The translations under genes and the position numbers were made by a program. Under the pieces are notes generated by a model, which searched no databases, was not told the DNA's origin, and saw only the letters and a program-made list of their open reading frames with translations. A stretch of 64,000 nt of DNA from Pectobacterium aroidearum (GTDB taxonomy: Bacteria > Pseudomonadota > Gammaproteobacteria > Enterobacterales > Enterobacteriaceae), in contig NZ_CP065044.1 in assembly GCF_015689195.1 (NCBI RefSeq), positions 2,418,001-2,482,000 of the forward strand, in the 5' to 3' direction. Position 1 is the stretch's first letter. Every line of letters starts with the position of its first letter. Below, one piece after another: positions 28,903 to 40,241 of the stretch.

Positions 28903-30408
28903 CTAGCGACTACACAGCTTGTAGTACACCTCATTCCAGCGCAGCGCATCTTTGAATTCGTGGAGTCGGGTTTCGTTGTCGATGACCAACAGTTCAATGT
29001 TCTGCATCTCGGCGTAGAGCCGCATGTGTTCGAGATCTAACGCCTGACTAAAGACAGTGTGGTGCGCACCGCCAGCCAGAATCCAGGCTTCGGCCGCCAC
29101 GTCCAGCGACGGCTGCGCTTTCCAGATGGCACGGGCAACCGGCAATTTCGGCAATGGGTGCGGCTGTTCGATCGTATCGACCAGATTAACCAGCATTCTG
29201 AAACGGTCGCCCATGTCGATCACACTGGCATTCAGTGACGGCCCGGCTGGTGTGGAGAAAATCAAGCGAGCAGGGTCGGCTTTTCCTCCAATACCAAGGT
29301 ATTGCGCATCCAGAATCGGTTTCTGTTCTTTCGCAATGGTGGGGCAGACTTCCAGCATGTGGGAGCCAACGACCAGATCGTTACCGTTCTGGAAGTTATA
29401 GGTGTAATCCTCCATGAAGGACGTTCCGCCCGACAAACCGCCGGCCATCACTTTCATGATGCGCAGTAGCGCGGCGGTTTTCCAGTCGCCTTCGCCACCG
29501 AAACCATAGCCCTGTTGCATCAGACGCTGTACCGCCAGCCCCGGCAGCTGTTTCAGACCATACAGGTTTTCAAAATCGGTAGTGAACGCATGGTAGCCGC
29601 CTTGTTCCAGAAAGCGTTTCATCCCGAGTTCGATCTGCGCTGCATCCAGCAGGTTCTGGCGGTTAGCGCCGTTGAGTTTCACCGCATCCGTTAACTGGTA
29701 GCTGGCTTCGTATTCGTCGACCAGCGCATTGATATCGCCTTTGGATACGGCATCAACCACGGCAGTTAAATCACCCAGTCCCCAGGCGCTGACGGAATAA
29801 CCGAACTGGATCTGCGCGCCGACTTTATCGCCTTCGGTGACGGCGACTTCACGCATGTTGTCGCCAAAGCGCGCGACCTTCAGCTGTTTACTTTCCTGAA
29901 TGGCGGCTGCTACCCGCATCCATTTCCCGATACGGGTATGGGCGTTTTTATCCTGCCAGTGGCCGACGACCACCTGATGCGCCTGCCGCATCCGGGCGCC
30001 GATAAAGCCAAATTCGCGTCCGCCGTGCGCGGTCTGGTTCAGGTTCATAAAATCCATGTCCATGGTATCCCACGGCACTTCGGCATTGAACTGGGTGTGG
30101 AATTGCAGCAGTGGTTTACTGAGTATGCTCAGGCCACCAATCCACATTTTGGCTGGAGAGAACGTATGCAGCCAGGTCAGCAGGCCGATACAGTTATCCT
30201 GATAGTTGGCATCGCGACACAGCGCCAGAATTTCGTCCGGTGTTTTCACCAGCGGTTTCAGCACCAGCTTAACCGGCAGGTTCGCCTGTTGATTCAACCC
30301 GGCGACGACCTTTTCCGCGTTCTCTTTTACCTGACGCAACGTTTCCGGCCCGTAGAGGTGCTGGCTACCGATGACGAACCAGACTTCAAGCTGCTTAAAA
30401 TGATCCAT
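28903..30408 (-). CDS. araA: L-arabinose isomerase
   Basis: AraA converts L-arabinose to L-ribulose. The 501-residue protein has the E. coli length, beginning [20 protein letters not shown] and carrying [13 protein letters not shown] with catalytic Glu and metal-binding residues. It lies 36 bases downstream of araB. L-arabinose is abundant in plant cell walls, which suits a plant-associated bacterium. Confidence 0.97.
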   Translation of the reverse strand: MDHFKQLEVWFVIGSQHLYGPETLRQVKENAEKVVAGLNQQANLPVKLVLKPLVKTPDEILALCRDANYQDNCIGLLTWLHTFSPAKMWIGGLSILSKPLLQFHTQFNAEVPWDTMDMDFMNLNQTAHGGREFGFIGARMRQAHQVVVGHWQDKNAHTRIGKWMRVAAAIQESKQLKVARFGDNMREVAVTEGDKVGAQIQFGYSVSAWGLGDLTAVVDAVSKGDINALVDEYEASYQLTDAVKLNGANRQNLLDAAQIELGMKRFLEQGGYHAFTTDFENLYGLKQLPGLAVQRLMQQGYGFGGEGDWKTAALLRIMKVMAGGLSGGTSFMEDYTYNFQNGNDLVVGSHMLEVCPTIAKEQKPILDAQYLGIGGKADPARLIFSTPAGPSLNASVIDMGDRFRMLVNLVDTIEQPHPLPKLPVARAIWKAQPSLDVAAEAWILAGGAHHTVFSQALDLEHMRLYAEMQNIELLVIDNETRLHEFKDALRWNEVYYKLCSR

Positions 30409-30444
30409 GATGACTCCTGTAACGTGATCCCCAGAGGGATAAAA

Positions 30445-32145
30445 TTAGTTTTTTGCCGTAGACGTTGGGCTATAGGCCGGTTCCGCGAGGCGACACCACT
30501 GCTGATAGCGCGCATAAAGCTGCTGATAACGGGCAACGCGCTGGCTGTCCGGCATTAAAGTGCGTTCGATGCCGCTGGCCATATGCTGCTGTGCTGTTGG
30601 GATATCGCCGTGAACGCCGGCAGCGACGGCGGCAAAGATTGCCGCGCCGAGCGCACAGCACTGATCGGAAGCGACGATCTGCAAAGGACGATTCATCACG
30701 TCGGTACAGACTTGCATGATGACGGGAGATTTCCGCGCGATGCCGCCCAGAGCCAGCACGTTCTCGACGGGGACACCCTGATCTTCAAAGCATTCCATAA
30801 TCGCGCGAGCCCCAAAGGCGGTCGCCGCAATAAAGCCGCCGAACAGCGTGGGGGCGTCGGTCCCCAGATTGAGATCGGTAATCACGCCTTTTAGGCGCTG
30901 ATTGGCGAACGGCGTTCTACGGCCGTTAAACCAGTCCAGCACGACAGGCAAGTGATCCAGCGTGGGATTTTCCGCCCAACAACGGGTAAGCCGCTCCAGC
31001 AGCTTGGCTTCCATCGCCTCTAATGACGTTTTGAGTTCGGGATGACCTTGTTCGGCATAGTCTTTTGCCGCTTCCTGTAACGACCAGCCCAGCAGTCGCC
31101 CAAACCAGGCGTACATATCGCCGAAGGCGGACTGTCCGGCTTCGAGACCGATATAGCCAGGGATGACGCTGCCGTCGACCTGTCCACAAATACCAGCGAT
31201 GGTGCGATCGGCAATACGTGCGTCGTCGGCAATCAGAATGTCGCAGGTAGACGTACCAATCACTTTAACCAGCGTATACGGCTGTGCGCCTGCGCCGACG
31301 GTGCCGACGTGGCAGTCAAATGCACCGCCCGCCAGAATAACCGTCTCGGGAATGCCGAGCCGCTGCGCCCATTCGGCGGTAATCGTGCCGACCGGCTGTT
31401 CGGCGGTCCAGGTATCGGTAAACAGCGGGTACTGTAATGTCTCGGTCAGGCAGGGATCGAGTGCGTGTAGGAAGTCTTTTGGCGGCAGTCCACCCCAGCT
31501 TGGGTGCCAGAGTGATTTATGTCCGGCACTGCATCGACCACGGCGGATATCGGCAGGCGCCTGCGTACCGGAAAGCAGGGCGGGCACCCAGTCGCACAGT
31601 TCTATCCAGGAGACCGCAGCCTGACGCACGGCGGCATCTTCACGCGAGACATGCAGGATTTTGGCCCAGAACCATTCGGACGAGTAAACGCCACCGATAT
31701 AACGGGTGTAATCCGGAAATTGGCCGCTCCGGCACAGCGTATTAATCGCTTCCGCTTCTTCTATTGCCGTGTGGTCTTTCCACAGCACAAACATCGCATT
31801 GGGGTTATCAGCAAATTCGGGGCGCAGCGCGAGGATCTGACCGTGTTCATCAATCGGTGCGGGGGTGGATCCGGTCGAATCCACGCCGATGCCGATGATG
31901 TGTTGTCGCTGTTCGTTCGTCAGGCGGGAAACCACCACCTTAATCGCCTGTTCCAGCGATTCGATATAGTCCAGTGGATGGTGTCGGAACTGGTTGTTGG
32001 CAGGCTGACAATATTTACCCTCGCGCCAGCGGGGGTAGTAGACCACTTCTGTTTCCAGCTCTTGCCCGCTTTGGCAGTCAACGGCTAAGGCGCGTACCGA
32101 ATCACTGCCGAAGTCGAGGCCAATCGTAATAGCGCCCGCACTCAT
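30445..32145 (-). CDS. araB: L-ribulokinase
   Basis: AraB is a FGGY-family sugar kinase that phosphorylates L-ribulose. The 566-residue protein opens with the actin-fold phosphate motif [14 protein letters not shown], has [13 protein letters not shown] near 105 and [20 protein letters not shown] near 470. It is the first gene of araBA and faces araF across a shared 372-bp control region. AraD (ribulose-5-phosphate epimerase) does not follow. Confidence 0.97.
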   Translation of the reverse strand: MSAGAITIGLDFGSDSVRALAVDCQSGQELETEVVYYPRWREGKYCQPANNQFRHHPLDYIESLEQAIKVVVSRLTNEQRQHIIGIGVDSTGSTPAPIDEHGQILALRPEFADNPNAMFVLWKDHTAIEEAEAINTLCRSGQFPDYTRYIGGVYSSEWFWAKILHVSREDAAVRQAAVSWIELCDWVPALLSGTQAPADIRRGRCSAGHKSLWHPSWGGLPPKDFLHALDPCLTETLQYPLFTDTWTAEQPVGTITAEWAQRLGIPETVILAGGAFDCHVGTVGAGAQPYTLVKVIGTSTCDILIADDARIADRTIAGICGQVDGSVIPGYIGLEAGQSAFGDMYAWFGRLLGWSLQEAAKDYAEQGHPELKTSLEAMEAKLLERLTRCWAENPTLDHLPVVLDWFNGRRTPFANQRLKGVITDLNLGTDAPTLFGGFIAATAFGARAIMECFEDQGVPVENVLALGGIARKSPVIMQVCTDVMNRPLQIVASDQCCALGAAIFAAVAAGVHGDIPTAQQHMASGIERTLMPDSQRVARYQQLYARYQQWCRLAEPAYSPTSTAKN

Positions 32146-32517
32146 GCTTTGCTCCTCATTAATCCCAGATCGTTGGTGTTTACGATAGGCAGGGAGACGA
32201 AGAGGCGGTTAGGAGCGGTTAGCTGGAAGTATGTATTTTTCTGTCGCCAGCAGCCATTTTGTGAAGCCCGTCAAAGGTTAATGATTGGTTAAAATCGCTA
32301 AATGTATGTACAAACCTGCCATTGTTCCGGGATGTGATAAAGCTCTATATTCGGACCGAAAATAACGACTAAAACATAAAGCGTCTGAATGCTACTGAGT
32401 AAAGGATTGCGCTAAGTCTGTGTTTTTCCTTTATCCAGACCGGAAATACCTTACCCACAACGTGAACGCGTTTCGGCGTTGCTGGCGAACGAAAAGATAA
32501 TTACACCGGAGAACATC
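32146..32517. promoter_or_regulatory. Divergent araB-araF control region
   Basis: These 372 bases must carry AraC and CRP sites for both divergent transcription units. A CRP half-site TGTGAT lies at 32333-32338. TTTATCCAGA at 32430-32439 resembles part of the AraC half-site (TTTTTATCCATA). Both are weak visual matches. The araF ribosome-binding site GGAGA precedes the ATG at 32518. Confidence 0.55.
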
Positions 32518-33501
32518 ATGCATAAATTCACTAAGGCGCTGGCAGCAATCGGGTTGGCTGCGGTTATGTCACAATCAGCTATGGCAGAGAACTTAAAGCT
32601 GGGATTTCTGGTTAAACAACCGGAAGAACCCTGGTTCCAGACCGAATGGAAATTCGCGGATAAAGCAGGAAAAGATCTCGGTTTTGACGTGATAAAAATT
32701 GCGGTTCCCGATGGGGAAAAGACCCTGAACGCGATTGACAGCCTGGCGGCCAGTGGAGCAAAAGGTTTCGTTATCTGTACGCCCGATCCGAAATTAGGGC
32801 CTGCCATTATGGCGAAAGCGCGCAGCTACGATCTGAAAGTGATCGCGGTTGACGATCAGTTTGTGAATGCCAAAGGCCAGCCGATGGATACCGTACCGCT
32901 GGTGATGATGGCCGCTACCAAGATCGGTGAGCGTCAGGGGCAGGAACTGTATAAAGAAATGAACAAACGCGGCTGGAAAGTGGACGAAACGGCCGTGATG
33001 GCGATTACCGCGAACGAACTGGACACCGCGCGTCGCCGTACCTCGGGTTCTATGGATGCGCTGAAGGCCGCAGGCTTCCCGGAAAAACAGATCTATCAGG
33101 TGCCGACCAAATCTAACGATATCCCCGGTGCGTTTGATGCCGCTAACTCCATGCTGGTGCAGCACCCCGGTGTGAAAAACTGGCTGATTATCGGTATGAA
33201 CGACAATACCGTGCTGGGCGGCGTGCGTGCGACGGAAGGTCAGGGCTTTAAAGCGGAAAACGTGATTGGTATCGGTATCAACGGCGTGGATGCGGTCAGC
33301 GAGCTGTCCAAAGGTCAGGCGACAGGCTTCTTTGGTTCACTGCTGCCAAGCCCGGATATTCACGGCTACAAGAGTATCCAGATGCTGAATGACTGGGTCA
33401 CCAAAGGCGTAGAGCCCGAGAAATTTACCGAAGTAACCGATGTGGTGCTGATCACTCGTGACAACTTTAAGGTCGAACTGGAGAAAAAAGGCCTGATGTA
33501 A
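32518..33501 (+). CDS. araF: L-arabinose ABC transporter, periplasmic binding protein
   Basis: AraF captures L-arabinose for AraGH. The 327-residue precursor has a cleavable signal (MHKFTKALAAIGLAAVMSQS, cleaved after AMA), followed by the mature start ENLKLGFLVKQPEEPWFQ, a type I sugar-binding fold. The ATG at 32518 gives the signal peptide; an upstream ATG at 32479 does not. araFGH run in one direction. Confidence 0.96.
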   Translation: MHKFTKALAAIGLAAVMSQSAMAENLKLGFLVKQPEEPWFQTEWKFADKAGKDLGFDVIKIAVPDGEKTLNAIDSLAASGAKGFVICTPDPKLGPAIMAKARSYDLKVIAVDDQFVNAKGQPMDTVPLVMMAATKIGERQGQELYKEMNKRGWKVDETAVMAITANELDTARRRTSGSMDALKAAGFPEKQIYQVPTKSNDIPGAFDAANSMLVQHPGVKNWLIIGMNDNTVLGGVRATEGQGFKAENVIGIGINGVDAVSELSKGQATGFFGSLLPSPDIHGYKSIQMLNDWVTKGVEPEKFTEVTDVVLITRDNFKVELEKKGLM

Positions 33502-33611
33502 TCACGCCTGATTTCGTAAAGACGCGGATAACGCCGATCGGCATACGCTGGTCGACGTTATCCTGATCGAAGTTATCCGCGCTCTACCTGCATCGTTATG
33601 AGGAAACAGAC

Positions 33612-35135
33612 ATGACAGCACAGTCACCCTATTTGTCGTTTCATGGGATTGGCAAAGAATTTCCCGGTGTTAAGGCACTTTCGGATATCAGTTTTGCCTG
33701 CCATGCCGGCCAGATCCATGCATTGATGGGGGAAAACGGGGCGGGCAAATCGACGCTGTTAAAGATCCTGAGCGGCAACTATTCTCCGTCAGCGGGTGAA
33801 ATCTATATTCAGGGCAAACCCGTGCAGTTTACTAACACGATGGATGCCCTGAATGCGGGTGTTGCCATCATTTATCAGGAACTGCACCTGGTGCCGGAAA
33901 TGACGGTCGCCGAGAACATCTATCTGGGGCAACTGCCACATAAATACGGCATGGTGAATTATTCGCTGCTGCGCTATGAAGCCAAGCTCCAGTTACAGCA
34001 TCTGGGATTGGATATCGATCCTGATACCCCGCTGAAATACCTGTCTATCGGGCAATGGCAGATGGTGGAAATCGCCAAGGCGCTGGCCCGTAACGCCAAA
34101 ATTATTGCTTTTGATGAACCGACCAGTTCGCTGTCTGCCCGTGAGATCGAGCAACTGTTCCGCGTGATTACGGAATTGCGCAGCGAAGGCCGGGTCATTT
34201 TGTACGTTTCGCACCGGATGGAAGAAATTTTTGCGCTGAGCGATGCCATTACCGTGTTTAAAGATGGCCGCTATGTGCGCACGTTTGACGATATGCAGCA
34301 GGTAAACCATGAATCGCTGGTTCAGGCGATGGTAGGGCGTAACCTGGGGGATATCTATGGCTATGCGCCGCGTCCGCACGGTGAAGAACGTTTGACGCTG
34401 AAAGACGTGAAAGCGCCGGGCGTGAAATCTACCGTTTCCCTGAACGTGAAGCAGGGGGAAATTGTCGGGCTATTTGGTCTGGTTGGAGCTGGCCGCAGCG
34501 AGCTGATGAAAGGGCTGTTTGGCGCGACCAAAATCACCGGCGGTCAGGTGCTGCTGGATGGCAAGCCGCTGGTGGTGAATTCTCCTATCGACGCGATTCG
34601 TCAGGGCGTGATGCTCTGCCCAGAAGATCGTAAAGCGGACGGTATCATTCCTGTCCACTCGGTGCGTGACAACATCAATATCAGTGCGCGGCGTAAGAGC
34701 CTGAAAGCCGGTTTTATTATTAATAACCAGTGGGAAGCGGATAACGCCTCGAAACGGATTGCGGCGCTGAATATCAAAACGCCGTCCGATGAACAGCTGA
34801 TTATGAATCTTTCCGGCGGTAACCAGCAGAAAGCCATTCTTGGCCGCTGGCTGTCCGAAGAGATGAAGGTCATTTTGCTCGATGAGCCCACGCGCGGTAT
34901 TGACGTCGGCGCGAAGCACGAAATTTATCATGTCATCTATGAACTGGCGAATCAGGGGATCGCGGTGCTGTTTGCTTCCAGCGATTTACCAGAAGTGCTT
35001 GGGCTGGCCGACCGGATTATCGTCATGCGCGAAGGGGCTATCTCCGGCGAGCTGCTGCATGCCGATGCCACAGAGCAGAAGGTGCTCAGTCTGGCTATGT
35101 TACGAACCCCCGATATCGAATCTGCGGTTGCCTGA
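33612..35135 (+). CDS. araG: L-arabinose ABC transporter, ATP-binding protein
   Basis: AraG (507 residues) has two fused ABC domains. The first has Walker [10 protein letters not shown] (about 38-46) and Walker B IIAFDEP. The second has the degenerate P-loop GLVGAGRSE (about 290) with signature LSGGNQQK and [10 protein letters not shown]. It energises arabinose import with AraF and AraH. Confidence 0.96.
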   Translation: MTAQSPYLSFHGIGKEFPGVKALSDISFACHAGQIHALMGENGAGKSTLLKILSGNYSPSAGEIYIQGKPVQFTNTMDALNAGVAIIYQELHLVPEMTVAENIYLGQLPHKYGMVNYSLLRYEAKLQLQHLGLDIDPDTPLKYLSIGQWQMVEIAKALARNAKIIAFDEPTSSLSAREIEQLFRVITELRSEGRVILYVSHRMEEIFALSDAITVFKDGRYVRTFDDMQQVNHESLVQAMVGRNLGDIYGYAPRPHGEERLTLKDVKAPGVKSTVSLNVKQGEIVGLFGLVGAGRSELMKGLFGATKITGGQVLLDGKPLVVNSPIDAIRQGVMLCPEDRKADGIIPVHSVRDNINISARRKSLKAGFIINNQWEADNASKRIAALNIKTPSDEQLIMNLSGGNQQKAILGRWLSEEMKVILLDEPTRGIDVGAKHEIYHVIYELANQGIAVLFASSDLPEVLGLADRIIVMREGAISGELLHADATEQKVLSLAMLRTPDIESAVA

Positions 35136-35153
35136 CCGCGAAGGAGCAAAATA

Positions 35154-36140
35154 ATGTCAACGGTTACATCTGCAACCTCAGAAAAGAAGACCGGCAGTTC
35201 GGGGTTTTCCCGGATTTGGGATAACTACGGCATGCTGGTGGTGTTTGCCGTGCTGTTTCTTGGCTGTGCGATTTTCGTCCCGAATTTCGCGACGTTTATC
35301 AATATGAAAGGGCTGGGGTTAGCGATCTCGATGTCCGGTATGGTGGCCTGCGGGATGCTGTTCTGTCTGGCATCTGGCGATTTTGACCTGTCGGTGGCCT
35401 CCATCATCGCCTGCGCAGGGGTAGCCACGGCAGTGGTGATCAATATCAGTGAAAGCCTGTGGATTGGTGTCAGTGCCGGGCTGCTGCTGGGCGTGGCGTT
35501 CGGTTTGCTCAATGGTTTTGTGATTGCCCGTTTGAAGATCAACGCGTTGATCACCACGCTGGCGACGATGCAGATTGCGCGTGGTCTGGCGTACATCATT
35601 TCCGATGGTAAAGCGGTAGGGATTGAAGATGAGCGCTTCTTCGCACTGGGTTATGCCAACTGGCTGGGTTTGCCCGCGCCAATCTGGATCACCATCGGCT
35701 GCATGATTCTGTTTGGGCTGCTGCTGAACAAAACCACATTTGGCCGCAATACGCTGGCGATTGGGGGCAATGAAGAAGCGGCGCGTCTGGCTGGGGTACC
35801 AGTGGTGCGTACCAAGATCATCATTTTCGCTTTGTCCGGCCTGGTGTCAGCCGCTGCGGGGATCATTTTGGCCTCGCGCATGACCAGTGGCCAGCCGATG
35901 ACCTCCATCGGGTATGAGTTGATCGTAATTTCTGCCTGTGTGCTGGGTGGTGTGTCGCTGAAAGGTGGGATCGGTAAAATTTCTTACGTGGTGGCTGGTG
36001 TACTGATTTTGGGGACGGTGGAAAACGCGATGAACCTGCTGAACATCTCTCCATTTGCCCAGTATGTGGTGCGCGGTCTGATTCTGCTGGCGGCGGTTAT
36101 CTTCGACCGCTACAAACAGCTGGCGAAGAAAACGGTGTAA
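35154..36140 (+). CDS. araH: L-arabinose ABC transporter, permease
   Basis: AraH is the membrane subunit (328 residues, about ten hydrophobic segments) of the AraFGH importer. [17 protein letters not shown] and [14 protein letters not shown] are typical of the RbsC/AraH family. It lies 18 bases after araG and is followed by a terminator before araC. Confidence 0.95.
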   Translation: MSTVTSATSEKKTGSSGFSRIWDNYGMLVVFAVLFLGCAIFVPNFATFINMKGLGLAISMSGMVACGMLFCLASGDFDLSVASIIACAGVATAVVINISESLWIGVSAGLLLGVAFGLLNGFVIARLKINALITTLATMQIARGLAYIISDGKAVGIEDERFFALGYANWLGLPAPIWITIGCMILFGLLLNKTTFGRNTLAIGGNEEAARLAGVPVVRTKIIIFALSGLVSAAAGIILASRMTSGQPMTSIGYELIVISACVLGGVSLKGGIGKISYVVAGVLILGTVENAMNLLNISPFAQYVVRGLILLAAVIFDRYKQLAKKTV

Positions 36141-36148
36141 ATGCCTGT

Positions 36149-36180
36149 GCGGCAGGTAAGAGCCTGCCGCTTTCTTTCTT
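36149..36180 (+). terminator. Terminator between araH and araC
   Basis: An 8-bp GC-rich stem (GCGGCAGG / CCTGCCGC) is followed by a T-rich tail (TTTCTTTCTT). It should separate araFGH expression from araC, perhaps incompletely. Confidence 0.88.
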
Positions 36181-36202
36181 ATTAGCGTGTACCGGAGGCT
36201 CG

Positions 36203-37135
36203 ATGTATCACCGTATGGCGCATGAATCTCAGCCTAATCCGCTGCTGCCGGGATATTCGTTCAACGCTTACCTCGTGGCAGGCCTGACGCCGATTCTGGC
36301 AGAAGGACCGCTCGATTTCTTTATCGATCGTCCCGATGGTATGAAAGGCTACATCATTAACCTCACCATGAAAGGACAGGGTCAGGTCTTTGACGGCGAT
36401 GAGACCTTTTTCTGTAATCCTGGCGATCTGCTGTTGTTCCCGCCGAAATCGAAACATTTTTATGGTCGTTCGCCGAGCAGCGACTGCTGGTATCACCGCT
36501 GGGTCTATTTTCGCCCGCGCGCCTACTGGGCGGACTGGCTGGAATGGCATACTAAAAGCAGCGGCATTGGCCGCATGAGCCTGCCGAATAACCAATTGCT
36601 GCTGGAGTTCGACAGGCTGTTTGCCAATATCGAGCAGACGCAGCGTTCCGGGCGGCGTTTTTCAGAAGAGTTGGGCATGAATTTGCTGGAGCGCTTGTTG
36701 CTGCGAGCGATGGAGGAAGATCCGCAGAGTCCGCAGAAGATCATGGATCCGCGCGTGATAGAAGCCTGCCAGTTCATTACCAGCAATCTGGCTGGGGAGC
36801 TGCGTATTGACGAAGTGGCGCGTCACGTTTGTCTGTCGCCGTCGCGGCTGGCGCATCTGTTCCGTGAGCAGGTGGGCATTAATATTCTGCGCTGGCGTGA
36901 AGATCAGCGCGTGATTCGCGCCAAACTGTTGTTGCAGACGACGCAGGAGTCTATCGCCAATATTGGCCGCGTGGTGGGGTATGACGATCAGCTTTATTTC
37001 TCACGCGTATTCCGTAAGCGAGTCGGCGTTAGCCCCAGTGATTTCCGCCGCCGTAGCAGTGAAATCAATTACCCGGCGGCCAAAACGCTGCCTATGGCGT
37101 GGGGAGAGCGAATGCCCAATGTCGTAAGCGGTTAA
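36203..37135 (+). CDS. araC: Arabinose operon regulator AraC
   Basis: AraC represses or activates ara genes according to arabinose. The 310-residue protein has the N-terminal arm and cupin sensing/dimerisation domain ([19 protein letters not shown], then [16 protein letters not shown]) and the C-terminal double HTH ([44 protein letters not shown]). Its position after araFGH, not beside araB, differs from E. coli. Confidence 0.95.
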   Translation: MYHRMAHESQPNPLLPGYSFNAYLVAGLTPILAEGPLDFFIDRPDGMKGYIINLTMKGQGQVFDGDETFFCNPGDLLLFPPKSKHFYGRSPSSDCWYHRWVYFRPRAYWADWLEWHTKSSGIGRMSLPNNQLLLEFDRLFANIEQTQRSGRRFSEELGMNLLERLLLRAMEEDPQSPQKIMDPRVIEACQFITSNLAGELRIDEVARHVCLSPSRLAHLFREQVGINILRWREDQRVIRAKLLLQTTQESIANIGRVVGYDDQLYFSRVFRKRVGVSPSDFRRRSSEINYPAAKTLPMAWGERMPNVVSG

Positions 37136-37249
37136 TATTCCGAAACGAGTCAGATTCCCCTGACTGTTATCCCTCTCTGCACTCTGGCGGATGACGGGTA
37201 TATACTGAGTGAGAAATCACAAAGTCAAAATAAGTTAAGGGGAATCGTC

Positions 37250-38296
37250 ATGAGTGAGACCGTTCGTGTTGGGTTGCTGGGCTACGGTTATGCCAGTAAG
37301 ACATTCCACGCGCCGTTGATTGCAGGTACGGCTGGTATGGAACTGGTCGCGGTATCCAGCAGTAGTGCTGAAAAAGTGCATGCGGATTGGGCAAATCTGC
37401 GAGTAGAGAAAGACCCTCAGGCGTTGTTTAACGATCCCGATATTGACCTCATTGTTATTCCTACCCCCAATGACACGCACTTCCCGCTGGCAAAACAGGC
37501 GTTGGAAGCGGGCAAGCATGTCGTCGTCGATAAACCTTTCACCGTGACGTTGTCACAAGCATACGACTTAGGCGCGATTGCCGAACACGTCGGAAAAGTG
37601 CTTTCTGTGTTCCATAACCGCCGCTGGGACAGCGATTTTCTGACGCTGAAACAGCTGCTGTCAGCGGGAACGTTAGGAAATGTGGTGTATATGGAATCGC
37701 ATTTCGATCGCTTCCGTCCTGAAGTGCGTCAGCGCTGGCGTGAAGATGGCAGCGAAGGCAGTGGGATTTGGTACGATCTGGGGCCGCACTTGCTGGATCA
37801 AGCATTAGAGCTGTTTGGTTTGCCGGTCGCGATTCAGGTGGACATGGCGCAACTGAGGCCGGGGAGTAAGGCAACGGATTATTTCCATGCGACGCTGATT
37901 TACCCGCAGCGCCGGGTGGTCCTGCACGCCAGTATGCTGGTGGCCGCGGCTTCTGCACGCTATACCGTGCACGGCACGCGTGGCAGTTTCGTCAAATACG
38001 GGCTCGACCCGCAGGAAGATCGCCTGAAAGCGGGCGAACGTCCACCGTTAGCCGACTGGGGACAGGATAAGCATGATGGTGTGCTGACGTTGTCTCGCGA
38101 TGGCATAACGGCAGAGCAAACGATCGCCACGATTCCAGGTAACTATCCCGCCTACTATGCGGCGGTGCGCGATGCGCTGCTCGGTAAAGGGGAAAACCCC
38201 GTCAGTGTGCATCAGGCGATTCAGGTGATGGAGTTGATCGAGCTGGGACTGCTTTCCCATGAGCAGAAAAAAGCCGTCACGCTGAAAAATAGCTAG
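37250..38296 (+). CDS. ydgJ: YdgJ, Gfo/Idh/MocA-family oxidoreductase
   Basis: This is a predicted NAD(P)-dependent oxidoreductase of 348 residues. The N-terminal Rossmann fold has GLLGYGYASKTFHAPL and IVIPTPNDTHFPLAKQALEAGKHVVVDKPF with the conserved EKP-type lysine. The C-terminal domain resembles glucose-fructose oxidoreductase. It matches E. coli YdgJ along its length; substrate unknown. Confidence 0.93.
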   Translation: MSETVRVGLLGYGYASKTFHAPLIAGTAGMELVAVSSSSAEKVHADWANLRVEKDPQALFNDPDIDLIVIPTPNDTHFPLAKQALEAGKHVVVDKPFTVTLSQAYDLGAIAEHVGKVLSVFHNRRWDSDFLTLKQLLSAGTLGNVVYMESHFDRFRPEVRQRWREDGSEGSGIWYDLGPHLLDQALELFGLPVAIQVDMAQLRPGSKATDYFHATLIYPQRRVVLHASMLVAAASARYTVHGTRGSFVKYGLDPQEDRLKAGERPPLADWGQDKHDGVLTLSRDGITAEQTIATIPGNYPAYYAAVRDALLGKGENPVSVHQAIQVMELIELGLLSHEQKKAVTLKNS

Positions 38297-38372
38297 ATTT
38301 ACTGCACTTTATTCCAGATAGTTAACGGTTTGTTTATACAGGCGGTCTTAGGATCGCCGTAGACTGCCATTT

Positions 38373-38402
38373 TGGGCGATCTTCGGGTCGCCCGTCTTGT
38401 TA
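38373..38402 (+). terminator. Hairpin after ydgJ
   Basis: GGGCGATC pairs with GGTCGCCC (one G-T mismatch, tight loop) 75-95 bases after ydgJ, followed by GTCTTG. A weak terminator candidate before the transporter gene. Confidence 0.5.
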
Positions 38403-38447
38403 GGGTGTTCATCAGATAAATAACAGGCTAGAGGAAAGGTGTCAGGC

Positions 38448-39440
38448 ATGGGGTGGTTACAACGGTTACGCATTGATAAGTTTTTATTGGTTCTGATTCT
38501 GGTTGTGCTGACGGCGTCGATTCTTCCAGCTGAAGGCGGCGTGAAGGTCTTCTTTGAGTATCTGACAACGGCGGCGATTGCTCTCCTGTTCTTTATGCAT
38601 GGCGCAAAGCTCTCGCGCGAAGCGATTACCGCAGGGATGGGACACTGGCGTTTACATCTGGTGGTGTTTGCCAGCACGTTTATTCTGTTCCCGCTGCTGG
38701 GCATCGGCATGAGCCTGCTGTCGCCGGTTGTGCTGACGCCAACGTTGTATCTTGGTTTTCTCTATCTGTGTGCGCTGCCTGCGACGGTGCAGTCGGCGAT
38801 TGCGTATACCTCAATGGCTGGCGGTAACGTAGCGGCTGCTATCTGTAGCGCATCGGCATCCAGTATTTTGGGCGTGTTTCTTTCGCCGATTCTGGTTGGT
38901 TTGCTGATGCACACGCAGGGCGGAGAAACGGATACGCTGCATGCTATCGGTTCCATTATTATGCAGCTGATGGTGCCTTTCGTGATTGGGCATCTGTCTC
39001 GTCCGTTGATTGCTGGCTGGGTCGATCGCCACCGTAAGCTGATTAATATCACTGACCGGTCATCGATTCTTTTAGTGGTGTACGTCGCTTTCAGCGAGGC
39101 GGTTGTGCAGGGGATCTGGGGACAAATCAACGGCTGGTCATTGCTCGCCGTCGTCGGCTGTTCGATGGTGCTGTTAGCGATTGTGCTGGTGGTGAATACG
39201 CTGGCCGCGCGCAAGCTGGGCTTTAACACCGCCGATGAAATCACTATTGTCTTCTGTGGTTCGAAGAAGAGCCTGGCGAATGGGATCCCGATGGCAAACG
39301 TGCTATTTCCTGCCGCAGCGGTAGGGGCGATGGTGCTGCCGCTGATGATTTTCCACCAAATTCAGTTGATGGTGTGTGCGGCTCTGGCTCAGCGTTATGT
39401 CAAGCGACTACACAAGGAACAGAATACGCCTAACCAATAA
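38448..39440 (+). CDS. YfeH-like bile acid:sodium symporter-fold transporter
   Basis: This polytopic membrane protein (about 330 residues, ~10 hydrophobic segments) is of the SBF-like/CPA group typified by E. coli YfeH. LFFMHGAKLSREAI, ALPATVQSAIAYTSMAGGNVAAAICSASAS and FCGSKKSLANGIPM are characteristic. The native substrate is unknown. The ATG at 38448 (MGWLQRLRIDK) follows AGAGGAAAGG; an in-frame start at 38439 is also possible. It does not occur next to ydgJ in E. coli. Confidence 0.82.
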   Translation: MGWLQRLRIDKFLLVLILVVLTASILPAEGGVKVFFEYLTTAAIALLFFMHGAKLSREAITAGMGHWRLHLVVFASTFILFPLLGIGMSLLSPVVLTPTLYLGFLYLCALPATVQSAIAYTSMAGGNVAAAICSASASSILGVFLSPILVGLLMHTQGGETDTLHAIGSIIMQLMVPFVIGHLSRPLIAGWVDRHRKLINITDRSSILLVVYVAFSEAVVQGIWGQINGWSLLAVVGCSMVLLAIVLVVNTLAARKLGFNTADEITIVFCGSKKSLANGIPMANVLFPAAAVGAMVLPLMIFHQIQLMVCAALAQRYVKRLHKEQNTPNQ

Positions 39441-39466
39441 GCGGTGATCGTTCTCTCAACATGATA

Positions 39467-39510
39467 AACGCCCCCGGTCTTACACAGGCCAGGGGCGTTG
39501 TTATTTTCCG
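39467..39510 (+). terminator. Terminator after the YfeH-like gene
   Basis: AACGCCCC pairs with GGGGCGTT around a ~17-base loop, followed by a T-rich tail (GTTATTTTCC). Confidence 0.8.
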
Positions 39511-39674
39511 CTATCACTTGTAACTACTCGGAAATACAATAAATAATCTATTGCAGTGATAGTTACGTAGATTTATTACTTTTTCGATCCGTTACGTTAT
39601 AACGAGTGTGGCTCATCGAGAGACGTTATCGATAGAGCAGGACGCAGTTAACGATAATTATTAGTTGAGATCGA

Positions 39675-40145
39675 ATGAATATGTTAAAAAAAACGGTGTT
39701 AACTTTCGCGATGTTAGGGACGTTGGCCTCCGCATCTGTGCAGGCGGCTCAGAGTACCGAGTGTGTGAAAACCAGTAAAAAAGAGATTGCATCGTTATTT
39801 GACCGTTGGAATGCATCGTTACAAACAGGGGATGCGAAGAAAGTTAATAAAAACTATGCGTCGGATGCCGTTTTGTTGCCGACACTATCGGGTAAACCGC
39901 GTACAACTGACGCGGAGCGCATTGATTACTTCGAGCACTTTCTGGCGAAAAAGCCGGTAGGTAAGATTGATACCAGCACGATCCGTATTGGCTGTAATGA
40001 CGCTATCGATACCGGAACATACACGTTCAGGTTTGGTGATGGGAGTGAAGCGAAGGCACGTTACACTTATACCTACATCTGGGACGTGAAGCAGAAACAG
40101 TGGCTGATTAGTTCACACCATTCCTCGGCGACCCCGAACGACTGA
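39675..40145 (+). CDS. Secreted SgcJ/EcaC/SnoaL-like protein
   Basis: This is a 156-residue protein with a Sec signal (MNMLKKTVLTFAMLGTLASA, cleaved after VQA) and a small domain of the NTF2/SnoaL type known as SgcJ/EcaC: EIASLFDRWNASLQTGD, NYASDAVLLPTLSGKPRTT, WLISSHHSS at the C-terminus. It is predicted periplasmic. Function unknown; family members bind small molecules or assemble like the CaMKII association domain. It lies alone, convergent with add. Confidence 0.8.
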   Translation: MNMLKKTVLTFAMLGTLASASVQAAQSTECVKTSKKEIASLFDRWNASLQTGDAKKVNKNYASDAVLLPTLSGKPRTTDAERIDYFEHFLAKKPVGKIDTSTIRIGCNDAIDTGTYTFRFGDGSEAKARYTYTYIWDVKQKQWLISSHHSSATPND

Positions 40146-40181
40146 TATCTGTGACTCGTTGGAAACAAAATCATGTCAAAC

Positions 40182-40206
40182 GGCTAACAAAAGTTAGCCA
40201 TTTTTT
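40182..40206 (+). terminator. Terminator between the SgcJ-like gene and add
   Basis: A 7-bp stem (GGCTAAC / GTTAGCC) with AAAA loop is followed by six T bases. Confidence 0.85.
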
Positions 40207-40241
40207 CGTGAGTTTTGGCTCGGCGTGACGATACGACGCTA

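Noticed and set aside
32146..32517. Defined AraC half-sites for araB and araF
   Set aside because: Only partial matches such as TTTATCCAGA at 32430 were found by eye, not enough to mark individual sites.
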